This document shows positions 8,076 through 16,858 of a stretch of DNA of 47,529 bases, in pieces. The notes below the pieces were generated by a model. That model had not been told where the DNA came from, ran no database searches, and was given only the letters and a program-made list of their open reading frames with translations. A program made the position numbers and the translations under genes. Numbering within the stretch: position 1 is the first letter of the stretch; each line of letters starts with the position of its first letter. The stretch is from positions 1 to 47,529 of the forward strand of contig CAAGAC010000088.1 of the NCBI GenBank assembly GCA_900767695.1, written 5' to 3'. The stretch is from an uncultured Succinivibrio sp. GTDB taxonomy: Bacteria; Pseudomonadota; Gammaproteobacteria; Enterobacterales; Succinivibrionaceae.

Positions 8076-10334
8076 ATGGTCGCAATCAGGGACACTCACG
8101 AACCTTCGTTCGACTTCCGTAACTGGATAGACGATCTCAAGCTTCCGGACGAGGATCGGGCCGAGCTCCACAAGACCAGCGACTTCGTCATCTCCTGCCT
8201 GGAGGATCGCGAGAAGAAGCTCAAGAAGGAGAACGTCGAGGCCGACCGCGAGCGCTTCGTCAGGCTCTCGGCCGAGATCGTCTCGGTGCTGATGACCGTC
8301 AACATGGACCTGATGTCCCTCAAGGTCAGCATCATCTACCCGGCATTCGAGAACGGCTACATCACGCCGGCCCAGGTGCTCGAGCACTTCGGCCCCGAGG
8401 TACACAAGCTCCTCCTCAACGTCCGCAAGATGGAGGCCATCCGCTTCCTCCAGACCATCAACTCGGGGAATGCCTCCGAGGAGCAGGTGGACCGCATCAG
8501 GCGCATGCTCCTCGCCATGGTCGAGGACGTGCGCGCGGTGGTCATCAAGCTTGCCGAGCGCATCGCGGTCATCAGGGCCGCGGCGAACGCGGACGAGGCG
8601 GTGCGGACCGCCATCGCCCGCGAGGTCGCTAACATCTACGCCCCGCTCGCCAACCGCCTGGGCATCGGCCAGCTCAAGTGGGAGCTCGAGGATCTGGCCT
8701 TCCGCTGCCTGCACCCCGACCAGTACCGCGAGATAGCCCACGACCTCGGCGAGCGCCGCGTCGACCGCGAGAGGTACATCGAGAACTTCGTCGCGGAGCT
8801 CTCCGATCTCCTCAGGAAGGAGGGGATCAAGTGCGAGGTCTACGGCAGGCCCAAGCACATCTACAGCATCTGGCGGAAGATGCAGCGCAAGCACCTGCGC
8901 TTTGACGAGCTCTACGACATCCGCGCCGTGCGCGTCATCGTCGAGAAGATCTCCGACTGCTACGCCGTGCTCGGCATAGTCCACACCAGGTGGCGCCACA
9001 TCCAGGAGCAGTTTGACGACTACATCGCCAACCCCAAGTCCAACGGCTACCAGTCCATCCACACAGTGGTCTACGGCGACGGGGACAAGCGCGTGGAGAT
9101 CCAGATCCGCACGCGCAACATGCACAACACCGCCGAGCTGGGCGTGGCCGCGCACTGGAAGTACAAGGAAGGGGCGGGGCAGAGCACCGGCGTCGAGCAG
9201 CGCATCAACTGGCTGCGCAAGCTTCTGGCGTGGAGGGACGACCTGGTCGAGTCCGGCACGCTCATGGAGAAGTTCCGCAACCAGGTCTTCGAGAACGAGG
9301 TCTACGTCTTCACGCCGGCAGGCGAGGTGCTCGACCTGCCCCAGGGCGCGACCCCGCTCGACTTTGCCTACTCGGTGCACACCATGGTCGGCCACCGCTG
9401 CATCGGCGCGAAGGTGAACGGCAGGATCGTTCCGTTCAACTACATCCTGCACACCGGCGAGACTGTCGAGATCATCACCCAGAAGAACCCCAACCCCTCG
9501 CGCGACTGGCTCAACCCCGAGAACGGATTCCTCAAGACCTCGAGGGCGCGCGCGAAGGTGCAGTCCTACTTCCGCAAGCTCGACTACGACCGCAACCGCG
9601 AGAGCGGCCTGGACGCGGTGGTGCGCGAGTGCGAGCGCAGGGGGCTGGGGATAGGGCGCGAGCAGCTGACCTCGATGGTCTCCTCGAACATCCAGCGCTT
9701 CAATGTCAGGAAGGCCGACGATCTCTTCGCCTCGGTGGGCGCGGGCGACACCAGCGTCAACACCATCATGGCCCTGGTGCAGAGCCAGGCCGAGGCCCAG
9801 AAGAGCGAGGAGCAGAGGCAGGCCGAGCTCAACGCGATCATCGAGCAGAAGTCCAACACCGCCATCGCCCAGCACAGCCGCCAGAAGCCCGGCGCGGTCG
9901 TGGTCGACGGCGTGGGCAACCTGCTCACCCACCTTGCCAGGTGCTGCCAGCCGATCCCGGGCGACGAGATAGTGGGCTTCATCACCAAGGGCCGCGGCGT
10001 CTCCATCCACCGCAGATCCTGCGAGCAGCTCAAGGCCCTGGCCGCAGCCGAGCCCGAGAAGGTGGTGCCTGCAGAGTGGGGCGGCACCGAGGACAAGACA
10101 TACACGATCACGATGAGGATCACCGGCCAGGACTACTCGGGCATGCTCCGCGACATCACCACGCTGATTGCCAACGAGAAGCTCAACATCGCCGGCGTGA
10201 GATCGCGCACCGAGAGCAAGAACATGACGAGCATCATCGACATCGACCTGCTGGTCTCTGGCCTCTCGGCCTTCGACCGCCTGGCAGTCAAGCTCAGGGC
10301 GATCCCCCAGATCACCTCGGTCGAGCGCCTGTAG
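8076..10334 (+). CDS. relA: (p)ppGpp synthetase RelA (GTP pyrophosphokinase)
   Basis: RelA makes the alarmone (p)ppGpp on ribosomes stalled by uncharged tRNA. The 752-residue protein follows the E. coli RelA order: a degenerate hydrolase region at about residues 60-150 (IIYPAFENG in place of the HD motif, so probably no hydrolysis), the synthetase domain at about 220-360 (YDIRAVRVIVE, ANPKSNGYQSIHT), a TGS domain (VYVFTPAGEVLDLP), a Cys/His zinc-finger region (LARCCQPIPGDEIVGFITKGRGVSIH) and a C-terminal ACT domain. At residues 312-315 the sequence is QFDD where the E. coli monofunctional enzyme has EFDD. AGGAG at 8062-8066 precedes the ATG by nine bases. Confidence 0.96.
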   Translation: MVAIRDTHEPSFDFRNWIDDLKLPDEDRAELHKTSDFVISCLEDREKKLKKENVEADRERFVRLSAEIVSVLMTVNMDLMSLKVSIIYPAFENGYITPAQVLEHFGPEVHKLLLNVRKMEAIRFLQTINSGNASEEQVDRIRRMLLAMVEDVRAVVIKLAERIAVIRAAANADEAVRTAIAREVANIYAPLANRLGIGQLKWELEDLAFRCLHPDQYREIAHDLGERRVDRERYIENFVAELSDLLRKEGIKCEVYGRPKHIYSIWRKMQRKHLRFDELYDIRAVRVIVEKISDCYAVLGIVHTRWRHIQEQFDDYIANPKSNGYQSIHTVVYGDGDKRVEIQIRTRNMHNTAELGVAAHWKYKEGAGQSTGVEQRINWLRKLLAWRDDLVESGTLMEKFRNQVFENEVYVFTPAGEVLDLPQGATPLDFAYSVHTMVGHRCIGAKVNGRIVPFNYILHTGETVEIITQKNPNPSRDWLNPENGFLKTSRARAKVQSYFRKLDYDRNRESGLDAVVRECERRGLGIGREQLTSMVSSNIQRFNVRKADDLFASVGAGDTSVNTIMALVQSQAEAQKSEEQRQAELNAIIEQKSNTAIAQHSRQKPGAVVVDGVGNLLTHLARCCQPIPGDEIVGFITKGRGVSIHRRSCEQLKALAAAEPEKVVPAEWGGTEDKTYTITMRITGQDYSGMLRDITTLIANEKLNIAGVRSRTESKNMTSIIDIDLLVSGLSAFDRLAVKLRAIPQITSVERL

Positions 10335-10352
10335 GCCTTCCTCAAGGCGCAG

Positions 10353-10388
10353 GGAAAGGGCGCGGGCCAGGCAGCCCGATCCCTTTCC
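10353..10388 (+). terminator. Long hairpin after relA, probable terminator without U-tract
   Basis: GGAAAGGG at 10353-10360 pairs with CCCTTTCC at 10381-10388, and CGGGC pairs with GCCCG inside, with two mismatches between and a 6-nt loop CAGGCA. It starts 19 bp after the relA stop. No T-run follows, so it may act with another factor or as an mRNA 3'-end stabiliser. The following 180 bases before the pyrG promoter show no gene. Confidence 0.5.
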
Positions 10389-10572
10389 AATGGCCTTGCA
10401 CATGCGCGGCGCGCGCGGCGTTCAGCACCGCCTGAAGGCTTGGCGCAAGCCCTCCTGACACTGCACAATCTCTTGATAATGCCCTTTTATTTCAAATAGA
10501 TGATAGAGTGGCTGCCTCAAGCGCAAAGCGTGCGCCATGGCCTGCTCTCCGGCCGGTGGCCCTGCCTCCCTA

Positions 10573-10581
10573 TGCTATAAT
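10573..10581 (+). promoter_or_regulatory. Extended -10 promoter of pyrG
   Basis: TGC (10573-10575) precedes a perfect TATAAT (10576-10581). The start of transcription would fall near 10588, about 30 bp before the pyrG ATG. No -35 element is visible. The initially transcribed region is rich in C (TCCCC), which fits the CTP-sensitive reiterative start control known at some pyrimidine genes, but that is only a suggestion. Confidence 0.6.
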
Positions 10582-10618
10582 CCCCAGGTTATGTGAAATT
10601 CTTTTCGGCGGAGTATCC

Positions 10619-12292
<1,674 letters not shown>

Positions 12293-12304
12293 GGCGGTTC
12301 GGAG

Positions 12305-12595
12305 ATGCGTCTGTTAGGGATCGTGCTTGCCGGCGCCATCGCCTTCTTGGCGTATGACATGTGGGGAGGCCGCAACGGCTTCCTCCAGTACCAGAACGTC
12401 GCCGTCCAGGTGGCGGAGGCCAAGGCGAAGTCCGAGAAGCTGACCATGCGCAACCAGGCCCTCGAGGATGAAATCGAGGATCTCCAGCAGGGGAACCTCA
12501 CCCTGGAGGAGCTGGCGCGCAATGATCTCGGGATGATCAAGCCCGACGAGACCTTCTACCGGGTCATCGAGCCGGATCGCGGCGCTTCCAGGTGA
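12305..12595 (+). CDS. ftsB: Cell division protein FtsB
   Basis: FtsB is a small bitopic membrane protein that bridges FtsL and FtsQ in the divisome. The 96-residue product has a short N-terminal segment, a membrane helix (LLGIVLAGAIAFLAYDMW, residues 3-20) with the characteristic WGG-G motif after it, and a periplasmic coiled coil to about residue 75 (AEAKAKSEKLTMRNQALEDEIEDL). E. coli FtsB is 103 residues. GAGGCGG lies seven bases before the ATG. Its stop overlaps the ispD start, the conserved ftsB-ispD-ispF arrangement. Confidence 0.9.
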   Translation: MRLLGIVLAGAIAFLAYDMWGGRNGFLQYQNVAVQVAEAKAKSEKLTMRNQALEDEIEDLQQGNLTLEELARNDLGMIKPDETFYRVIEPDRGASR

Positions 12596-13275
12596 CAATG
12601 CAGGCATTCGCCGACGCAGTCATTCCCGCAGCCGGGGTGGGGCGCCGCATGGGCGGCGCCGTGCCCAAGCAGTACATCATGCTCGGGGGGATCCCCGTGC
12701 TCGAGCGCACGGCGCGGATCTTCCTTGGGTGCCCCAGGGTGCGCAAGGTCATAATCCCCATAAGCAGGGAAGACGGCTGGTTTCGCTCGCTCCCAATCGC
12801 CCAGGACCCCAGGGTCGAGGCGTGCGAGGGCGGCTCCGAGCGCTATGAGAGCGTCATGGCGGGGCTTTCGCGCTGCAAGGCGCCCTACGTCCTCGTCCAC
12901 GACGCGGCAAGGCCGCTTCTTGATGCAGGGGATCTTGAGCGCGTGCTCGATGCGGGAACCCAGGATGACGACGGGGCGATCCTCGCCCAGCGCATGGCCG
13001 ACACCGTAAAGGAAGAGTCGGACGGGCGCTGCCTGCGCACCGTCCCCCGCAGGATGCTCTGGCGCGCGCTCACGCCCCAGGTGTTCAAGGCTCAACTGCT
13101 CTTGAATGTGCTCAGGAGCGCCAAGGAACTCGGACTTGAGGTGACCGACGACGCGTCGGCCATGGAGGCCGCGGGCTACCGCCCGCGCCTTGTCGAGGCG
13201 CAGCGCCCCGACTTCAAGATCACCCTTCCGCAGGATCTCTGCCTTGCGGAGGCTCTGGTGGGAGGCAGGACATGA
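12592..13275 (+). CDS. ispD: 2-C-methyl-D-erythritol 4-phosphate cytidylyltransferase
   Basis: IspD joins CTP and MEP to give CDP-ME in the non-mevalonate isoprenoid pathway. The nucleotide-binding signature is IPAAGVGRRMG near residue 11, followed by PKQY, and VHDAARPL and VTDDASAME later, as in the family. The product is 227 residues from GTG 12592 or 225 from ATG 12598; E. coli has 236. The GTG start overlaps the ftsB stop by four bases, suggesting coupling, and the end overlaps ispF by four. Confidence 0.95.
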   Translation: MTMQAFADAVIPAAGVGRRMGGAVPKQYIMLGGIPVLERTARIFLGCPRVRKVIIPISREDGWFRSLPIAQDPRVEACEGGSERYESVMAGLSRCKAPYVLVHDAARPLLDAGDLERVLDAGTQDDDGAILAQRMADTVKEESDGRCLRTVPRRMLWRALTPQVFKAQLLLNVLRSAKELGLEVTDDASAMEAAGYRPRLVEAQRPDFKITLPQDLCLAEALVGGRT

Positions 13276-13754
13276 AGATGAGGATCGGCCACGGCTTTGA
13301 CGTGCACCGCTTCGGCGATGCCAAGGGCCCCATAACCATCGGCGGGGCGAAGGTGCCCTCAGAGCGCAGCCTGCTGGCGCACTCGGACGGCGACGTGCTG
13401 CTGCACGCGCTGTGCGACGCCCTGCTCGGGGCGCTTGCCATGGGCGACATTGGCCACCTCTACCCCGACAGCGACGACCGCTTCCTGGGCATCGACAGCC
13501 GAAAGCTCCTGCGCGACGTCGCATCGAGAGTGAAGGATGCGGGCTGGCGCGTTTCCAACGCCGACATGACGATAATCGCGCAGGTCCCCAGGATAGCTCC
13601 ATACGAGGACGAGATGAGGCGCAACATCGCCTCGGATCTCGGCATCGACGTGTCCTGCGTCAGCGTCAAGGCGACCACCACCGAGAAGCTCGGCTTCACC
13701 GGGCGCTCCGAGGGCATCGCCTGCGAGGCGGTCTGCCTGCTCGAGGGCGCCTGA
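13272..13754 (+). CDS. ispF: 2-C-methyl-D-erythritol 2,4-cyclodiphosphate synthase
   Basis: IspF cyclises CDP-ME 2-phosphate to MEcPP, two steps after IspD. The zinc ligands are in GHGFDVHRF (Asp10, His12) with a third His in HSDGDVLLHAL; the C-terminal KATTTEKLGFTGR contributes to the CDP site. The 160-residue length is close to E. coli (159). The ATG at 13272 has GGAGG six bases upstream; a second ATG at 13278 would give the exact E. coli numbering. Confidence 0.97.
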   Translation: MKMRIGHGFDVHRFGDAKGPITIGGAKVPSERSLLAHSDGDVLLHALCDALLGALAMGDIGHLYPDSDDRFLGIDSRKLLRDVASRVKDAGWRVSNADMTIIAQVPRIAPYEDEMRRNIASDLGIDVSCVSVKATTTEKLGFTGRSEGIACEAVCLLEGA

Positions 13755-13783
13755 TCAAACCCCACTATCAGAGCGGCATTCCC

Positions 13784-14416
13784 ATGAAGGCATTAAGTTT
13801 CTTCTCATACATCTACGAGCTCTGCATCAAGCTTGCAAAGCACCCCAAGGCATCCTGGTTTTTAGTCGCGGACAGCTTCTGCGAGTCGGTCTTCTGGCCG
13901 ATCCCGCCTGACGTCATGCTCGCCCCGATGTGCCTGGCCTCCCCCAAGCGCGCCTACCGCTACGCGCTCATCACCGTCATCGCGTCCATCGCCGGCGCCG
14001 TGTGCGGCTACTACCTGGGGTATTTCATCTACGATCCCTGGATCAAGGATCTCATCGAGTACTTCCACCAGACCGCGAACATGGAAGTCGTGCGCGGCTG
14101 GTTCACCATGCGCTACGGCGTGCTGATGGTCTTCATCGGGGCCTTCACCCCGATCCCCTACAAGATCATCGCGGTCACCTGCGGCGTCATGGCGGCCGAG
14201 AGCGTGGCTCGCACCGGAAGCGCGGGCTTGCTCTCGATATTCTTCTTCGTGCCGGTGTCCATAGTCGGCCGCGGCCTGAGGTTCTACCTCGAGGCCGGGG
14301 TGATAGCCTGGGGCGGCGAGAGGATGGAGAAGGCCATCCGCCGCTACATCGACTACATCGGCTGGGCAATCGTCCTACTGGTGCTCTTCTATGTCGTTTA
14401 CAAGCTCGTTTTCTAA
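13784..14416 (+). CDS. yqaA: YqaA-like DedA-family inner membrane protein
   Basis: The 210-residue protein resembles the YqaA branch of the DedA/SNARE-associated family. It has the shared motif FIGAFTPIPYKIIAVTCGVM at about residues 113-132 and several hydrophobic segments (ALITVIASIAGAVCGYYLGYF, GLLSIFFFVPVSIVGRGLRF, WAIVLLVLFYVVYKLVF). DedA proteins are linked to lipid carrier flipping and membrane potential, but the role of YqaA itself is not established. The ATG at 13784 follows the ispF stop by 29 bases. The gene overlaps nlpD by 26 bases; a yqaA-like gene just before nlpD occurs in other gammaproteobacteria. Confidence 0.85.
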   Translation: MKALSFFSYIYELCIKLAKHPKASWFLVADSFCESVFWPIPPDVMLAPMCLASPKRAYRYALITVIASIAGAVCGYYLGYFIYDPWIKDLIEYFHQTANMEVVRGWFTMRYGVLMVFIGAFTPIPYKIIAVTCGVMAAESVARTGSAGLLSIFFFVPVSIVGRGLRFYLEAGVIAWGGERMEKAIRRYIDYIGWAIVLLVLFYVVYKLVF

Positions 14417-15590
14417 CCTCAAAAATCCCCTTGCGCTAGGCGCCGTGCTGGCGCTCTGCGCCGCAGCCGCCTCAGTGGGCGGCTGCTCGGGCGACAGCAT
14501 GAACGCACAGGTCATCGACGCTACAACTGATCCGCAGGCCCAGCGCGTCGAGAGGGTTCAGCAGCGCCAGCAGAAGCCGCGCGTAATCAACCGCACGGTG
14601 AACGTGCACCGCAGCTTCCAGGAGCAGCCCGCAGGCGGCGGCGCGACCTCGGTGCAGAGCGCCTCCTCCACCGACTACACGGTGCAGCAGGGCGACACGC
14701 TCTTCTCGATTGCGTTCAGGTACGGCCAGAACTACAAGTCGCTGGCCCAGGACAACGGCATCGACCCTCCGTACAACATCAAGACCGGGCAGGTCATCCA
14801 CATCGGCGGGAGCGCCCAGAGCGCCTCGACCCAGAGCGGCAGCTACACCGTCAAGGCGGGCGACAACCTGACCTCGGTCTCGCGCGCGACCGGGATCCCG
14901 CCCTCGGCCATCGTCCGCGTCAACAACCTCCAGGCCCCCTACCGCCTGGTGCCAGGCCAGGTCCTCACCATCGAGGATCCCGACGCCCGCCGCGCCACCT
15001 CGCGCTCAGAGCAGCAAGTCGTCCCGGTCGCGGGCGTCCAGGCCGGCACCGTCACCGACACCGTGGTCTCGCGCAAGGTCACGGTCACCGGGCCCAATGG
15101 CACCAGCACCACGGTCGAGGGCGGGAAGAACGGCACTCAGGCGCAGCAGGCCCAGCCTCAGCAGGGCGAGGCCGTCGCCGCCACCACCCCGGTGAGCACC
15201 GGCAAGACCCGCAGCGCGGGCGGAGTGACCTGGATGTGGCCTGCCAAGGGCAGCGTGATCCGCGGCTTCAGCCTCAACGAGAACGGCAACAAGGGCATCG
15301 ACATCGCCGGCACCCGCGGCCAGAACGTCATGGCGGCGGCCGACGGCCAGGTCGTGTACGCTGGCAACGCCCTGCGCGGATATGGAAATCTTGTTATCAT
15401 CAACCACGACAACGAATACCTGTCGGCATACGCCCACAATGATTCGCTGCTGGTGCGCGAGGGCCAGAAGGTCAAGCGCGGCCAGAGCGTGGCCAGGATG
15501 GGTTCGACCGACTCCGATCGCGTGAACCTGCACTTCGAGATCAGGTACCGCGGCAAGTCGGTTAACCCGCTCGGCTACCTGCCCCGCTGA
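14391..15590 (+). CDS. nlpD: NlpD, lipoprotein activator of amidase AmiC
   Basis: NlpD is an outer-membrane lipoprotein that activates amidase AmiC to split septal peptidoglycan. The signal ends in a lipobox GGC (Cys32) after a hydrophobic stretch. Two LysM modules follow, at about residues 94-137 (YTVQQGDTLFSIAFRYG) and 148-192 (YTVKAGDNLTSVSRATG), then a Gln/Thr-rich linker and a C-terminal LytM domain (GNKGIDIAGTRGQNVMAAADGQVVYAG). The LytM domain lacks the usual HxxxD zinc pair (GNKGID instead), as in E. coli NlpD, so it regulates rather than cuts. The last residues GKSVNPLGYLP match the family. In relatives the main rpoS promoter lies inside nlpD. Confidence 0.95.
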   Translation: MSFTSSFSNLKNPLALGAVLALCAAAASVGGCSGDSMNAQVIDATTDPQAQRVERVQQRQQKPRVINRTVNVHRSFQEQPAGGGATSVQSASSTDYTVQQGDTLFSIAFRYGQNYKSLAQDNGIDPPYNIKTGQVIHIGGSAQSASTQSGSYTVKAGDNLTSVSRATGIPPSAIVRVNNLQAPYRLVPGQVLTIEDPDARRATSRSEQQVVPVAGVQAGTVTDTVVSRKVTVTGPNGTSTTVEGGKNGTQAQQAQPQQGEAVAATTPVSTGKTRSAGGVTWMWPAKGSVIRGFSLNENGNKGIDIAGTRGQNVMAAADGQVVYAGNALRGYGNLVIINHDNEYLSAYAHNDSLLVREGQKVKRGQSVARMGSTDSDRVNLHFEIRYRGKSVNPLGYLPR

Positions 15591-15638
15591 GATGACGGGC
15601 ACAACGTTGAACTACTAAAACTACATAAGTACTACAAC

Positions 15639-16601
15639 ATGAAGAAATACAAGCGCCCGCCTGAGCCGGAGGAGGATCAGACTGAATCCGAGGGGCAGGA
15701 CGAGGATGGCTCGGGCGGAAAGGCGCGCTCCGGGCGCGGCGGACGGGGCGACGATCTGCTGGCCGCCTACTTCAGCTCGATCCGCAAGTATCCGCTGCTC
15801 ACTCCCGAGCAGGAGATCGAGATCGGCCGCAAGGCGCGCCTGAACGACCGCCAGGCGATCAACACCATGATCACCTCGAACCTCAGGCTGGTCGTCAACA
15901 TCTGCAAGGACTACCGCATGCGCGGCGTGCCCATGCTCGATCTCATCGAGGAGGGCAACCTCGGCCTCATCCACGCCGTCGAGAAGTTCGATCCCGACCG
16001 CGGCTTCAGGTTCTCGACCTACGCCACCTGGTGGATCCGCCAGAGCATCGAGCAGGCGATCATCAGCCAGTCGCGCATGATCAGGCTGCCCGTGCACATC
16101 GTCAAGGAGATCAACTCCTTCAAGCGCATCCGCAAGCAGCTAGCCGACGAGCTGCACACCGACGACATCTCGGTGGGCCAGATAGCCGAGGCGGCGAAGA
16201 AGGATCCCGACCACGTGCGCAAGCTCATGCAGCTCTCCGAGGGCACGACCCAGGTCTCCAACACGCTCTACGGCGGGGACGACGATCGCGAGATGTCGAT
16301 CATGGACATCCTGCCGGACACCTCCATCGCGACCCCCACGAGGTCGATGGACCGCCACGAGCTCGTCTCGATCATCAGGAAGTGGTTCCAGGGCCTCGAC
16401 GAGAAGCAGCGCCTGGTGGTGCTAAAACGCTTCGGCCTGGGCGGGGCCGAGGTCATGACCCTGGAGGACGTCGGCGCGAAGATCAACCTCACCCGCGAGC
16501 GGGTGCGCCAGATCCAAAACGAGATCCTGCGAAACCTCCGCCGCCTGTGCGAGGAGAACGGCATCGACGCCAGCGCCCTCACCGACGACTCGGATCACTG
16601 A
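15639..16601 (+). CDS. rpoS: RNA polymerase sigma factor RpoS (sigma-S/38)
   Basis: RpoS directs the general stress and stationary-phase response. The 320-residue protein has region 1.2 (LLAAYFSSIRKYPLLTPEQE), region 2 (NLRLVV, LDLIEEGNLGLIHAVEKFDP, FRFSTYATWWIRQSIEQAI), region 3 (IRLPVHIVKEIN) and region 4 (FGLGG, LTRERVRQIQNEIL). Its place directly after nlpD separates it from RpoD and RpoH. The N-terminus is a charged, Glu/Gly-rich leader unlike that of E. coli. No Shine-Dalgarno sequence is visible before the ATG; the 48-nt gap after nlpD is AT-rich with three ACTAC repeats, so translation may need control by RNA structure or small RNAs. Confidence 0.95.
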   Translation: MKKYKRPPEPEEDQTESEGQDEDGSGGKARSGRGGRGDDLLAAYFSSIRKYPLLTPEQEIEIGRKARLNDRQAINTMITSNLRLVVNICKDYRMRGVPMLDLIEEGNLGLIHAVEKFDPDRGFRFSTYATWWIRQSIEQAIISQSRMIRLPVHIVKEINSFKRIRKQLADELHTDDISVGQIAEAAKKDPDHVRKLMQLSEGTTQVSNTLYGGDDDREMSIMDILPDTSIATPTRSMDRHELVSIIRKWFQGLDEKQRLVVLKRFGLGGAEVMTLEDVGAKINLTRERVRQIQNEILRNLRRLCEENGIDASALTDDSDH

Positions 16602-16632
16602 TTTAAAAGAAAAAGACAATCAAGCAAGCGCC

Positions 16633-16661
16633 AAGGCCGCAGGGGGATCCCCTGCGGCCTT
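16633..16661 (+). terminator. Hairpin terminator after rpoS
   Basis: AAGGCCGCAGGGG (16633-16645) and CCCCTGCGGCCTT (16649-16661) form a perfect 13-bp stem with a 3-nt loop, 32 bp after the rpoS stop. The tail (CCTAAT) is poor in T, so termination on the plus strand may be incomplete. Confidence 0.7.
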
Positions 16662-16675
16662 CCTAATGCCATAAA

Positions 16676-16858
16676 GACGCGACGCCGGCCTCAGGCCTGC
16701 CGTCCTGTTGTCGTGTCGCACTAGCTAATTTGAAAAAGGAAAGGGACGGAAGCCTTGCAGGACAGGGCCTTGGCGCCCGAATGCACCGCACCGGTTCAAA
16801 ACATCTGGGGCAGGGTGTTCTGGAGATGGGTGGAGGCCCGCCTTTGGCGGGCCTTTTT
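16676..16858 (+). ncRNA. Possible CsrA-binding small RNA between rpoS and mutS (hypothesis)
   Basis: No protein gene fits this interval on the plus strand, yet it is structured and ends in a strong intrinsic terminator. GCGAC and GTCGC enclose an inner GGCC-TCA-GGCC hairpin at 16686-16696. Five GGA triplets follow (16738, 16748, 16760, 16822, 16832), two in the ANGGA form preferred by CsrA. CCTTG (16753-16757) and CAGGG (16763-16767) present one GGA in a five-base loop CAGGA, the typical CsrA target shape. In Pseudomonas the CsrA-sequestering RNA rsmZ also lies just downstream of rpoS. A convincing promoter was not found, so this could equally be rpoS 3' UTR. Confidence 0.25.
16834..16858 (+). 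terminator. Intrinsic terminator reading rightwards into the end of mutS
   Basis: AGGCCCGCC (16834-16842), loop TTT, GGCGGGCCT (16846-16854), then TTTT. The T-run lies on the plus strand, so it stops transcripts coming from rpoS or from the interval 16662-16833. For mutS on the minus strand the same hairpin follows the stop codon directly but without a U-tract. Confidence 0.8.

Noticed and set aside
13412..13783. N-terminal extension of the yqaA frame through ispF
   Set aside because: The open frame overlaps ispF in another phase; homology to YqaA begins only at the ATG 13784.
16775..16815. tRNA-like GGTTCAAA sequence in the rpoS-mutS gap
   Set aside because: The flanking bases do not pair as a T-arm and no acceptor stem is present.
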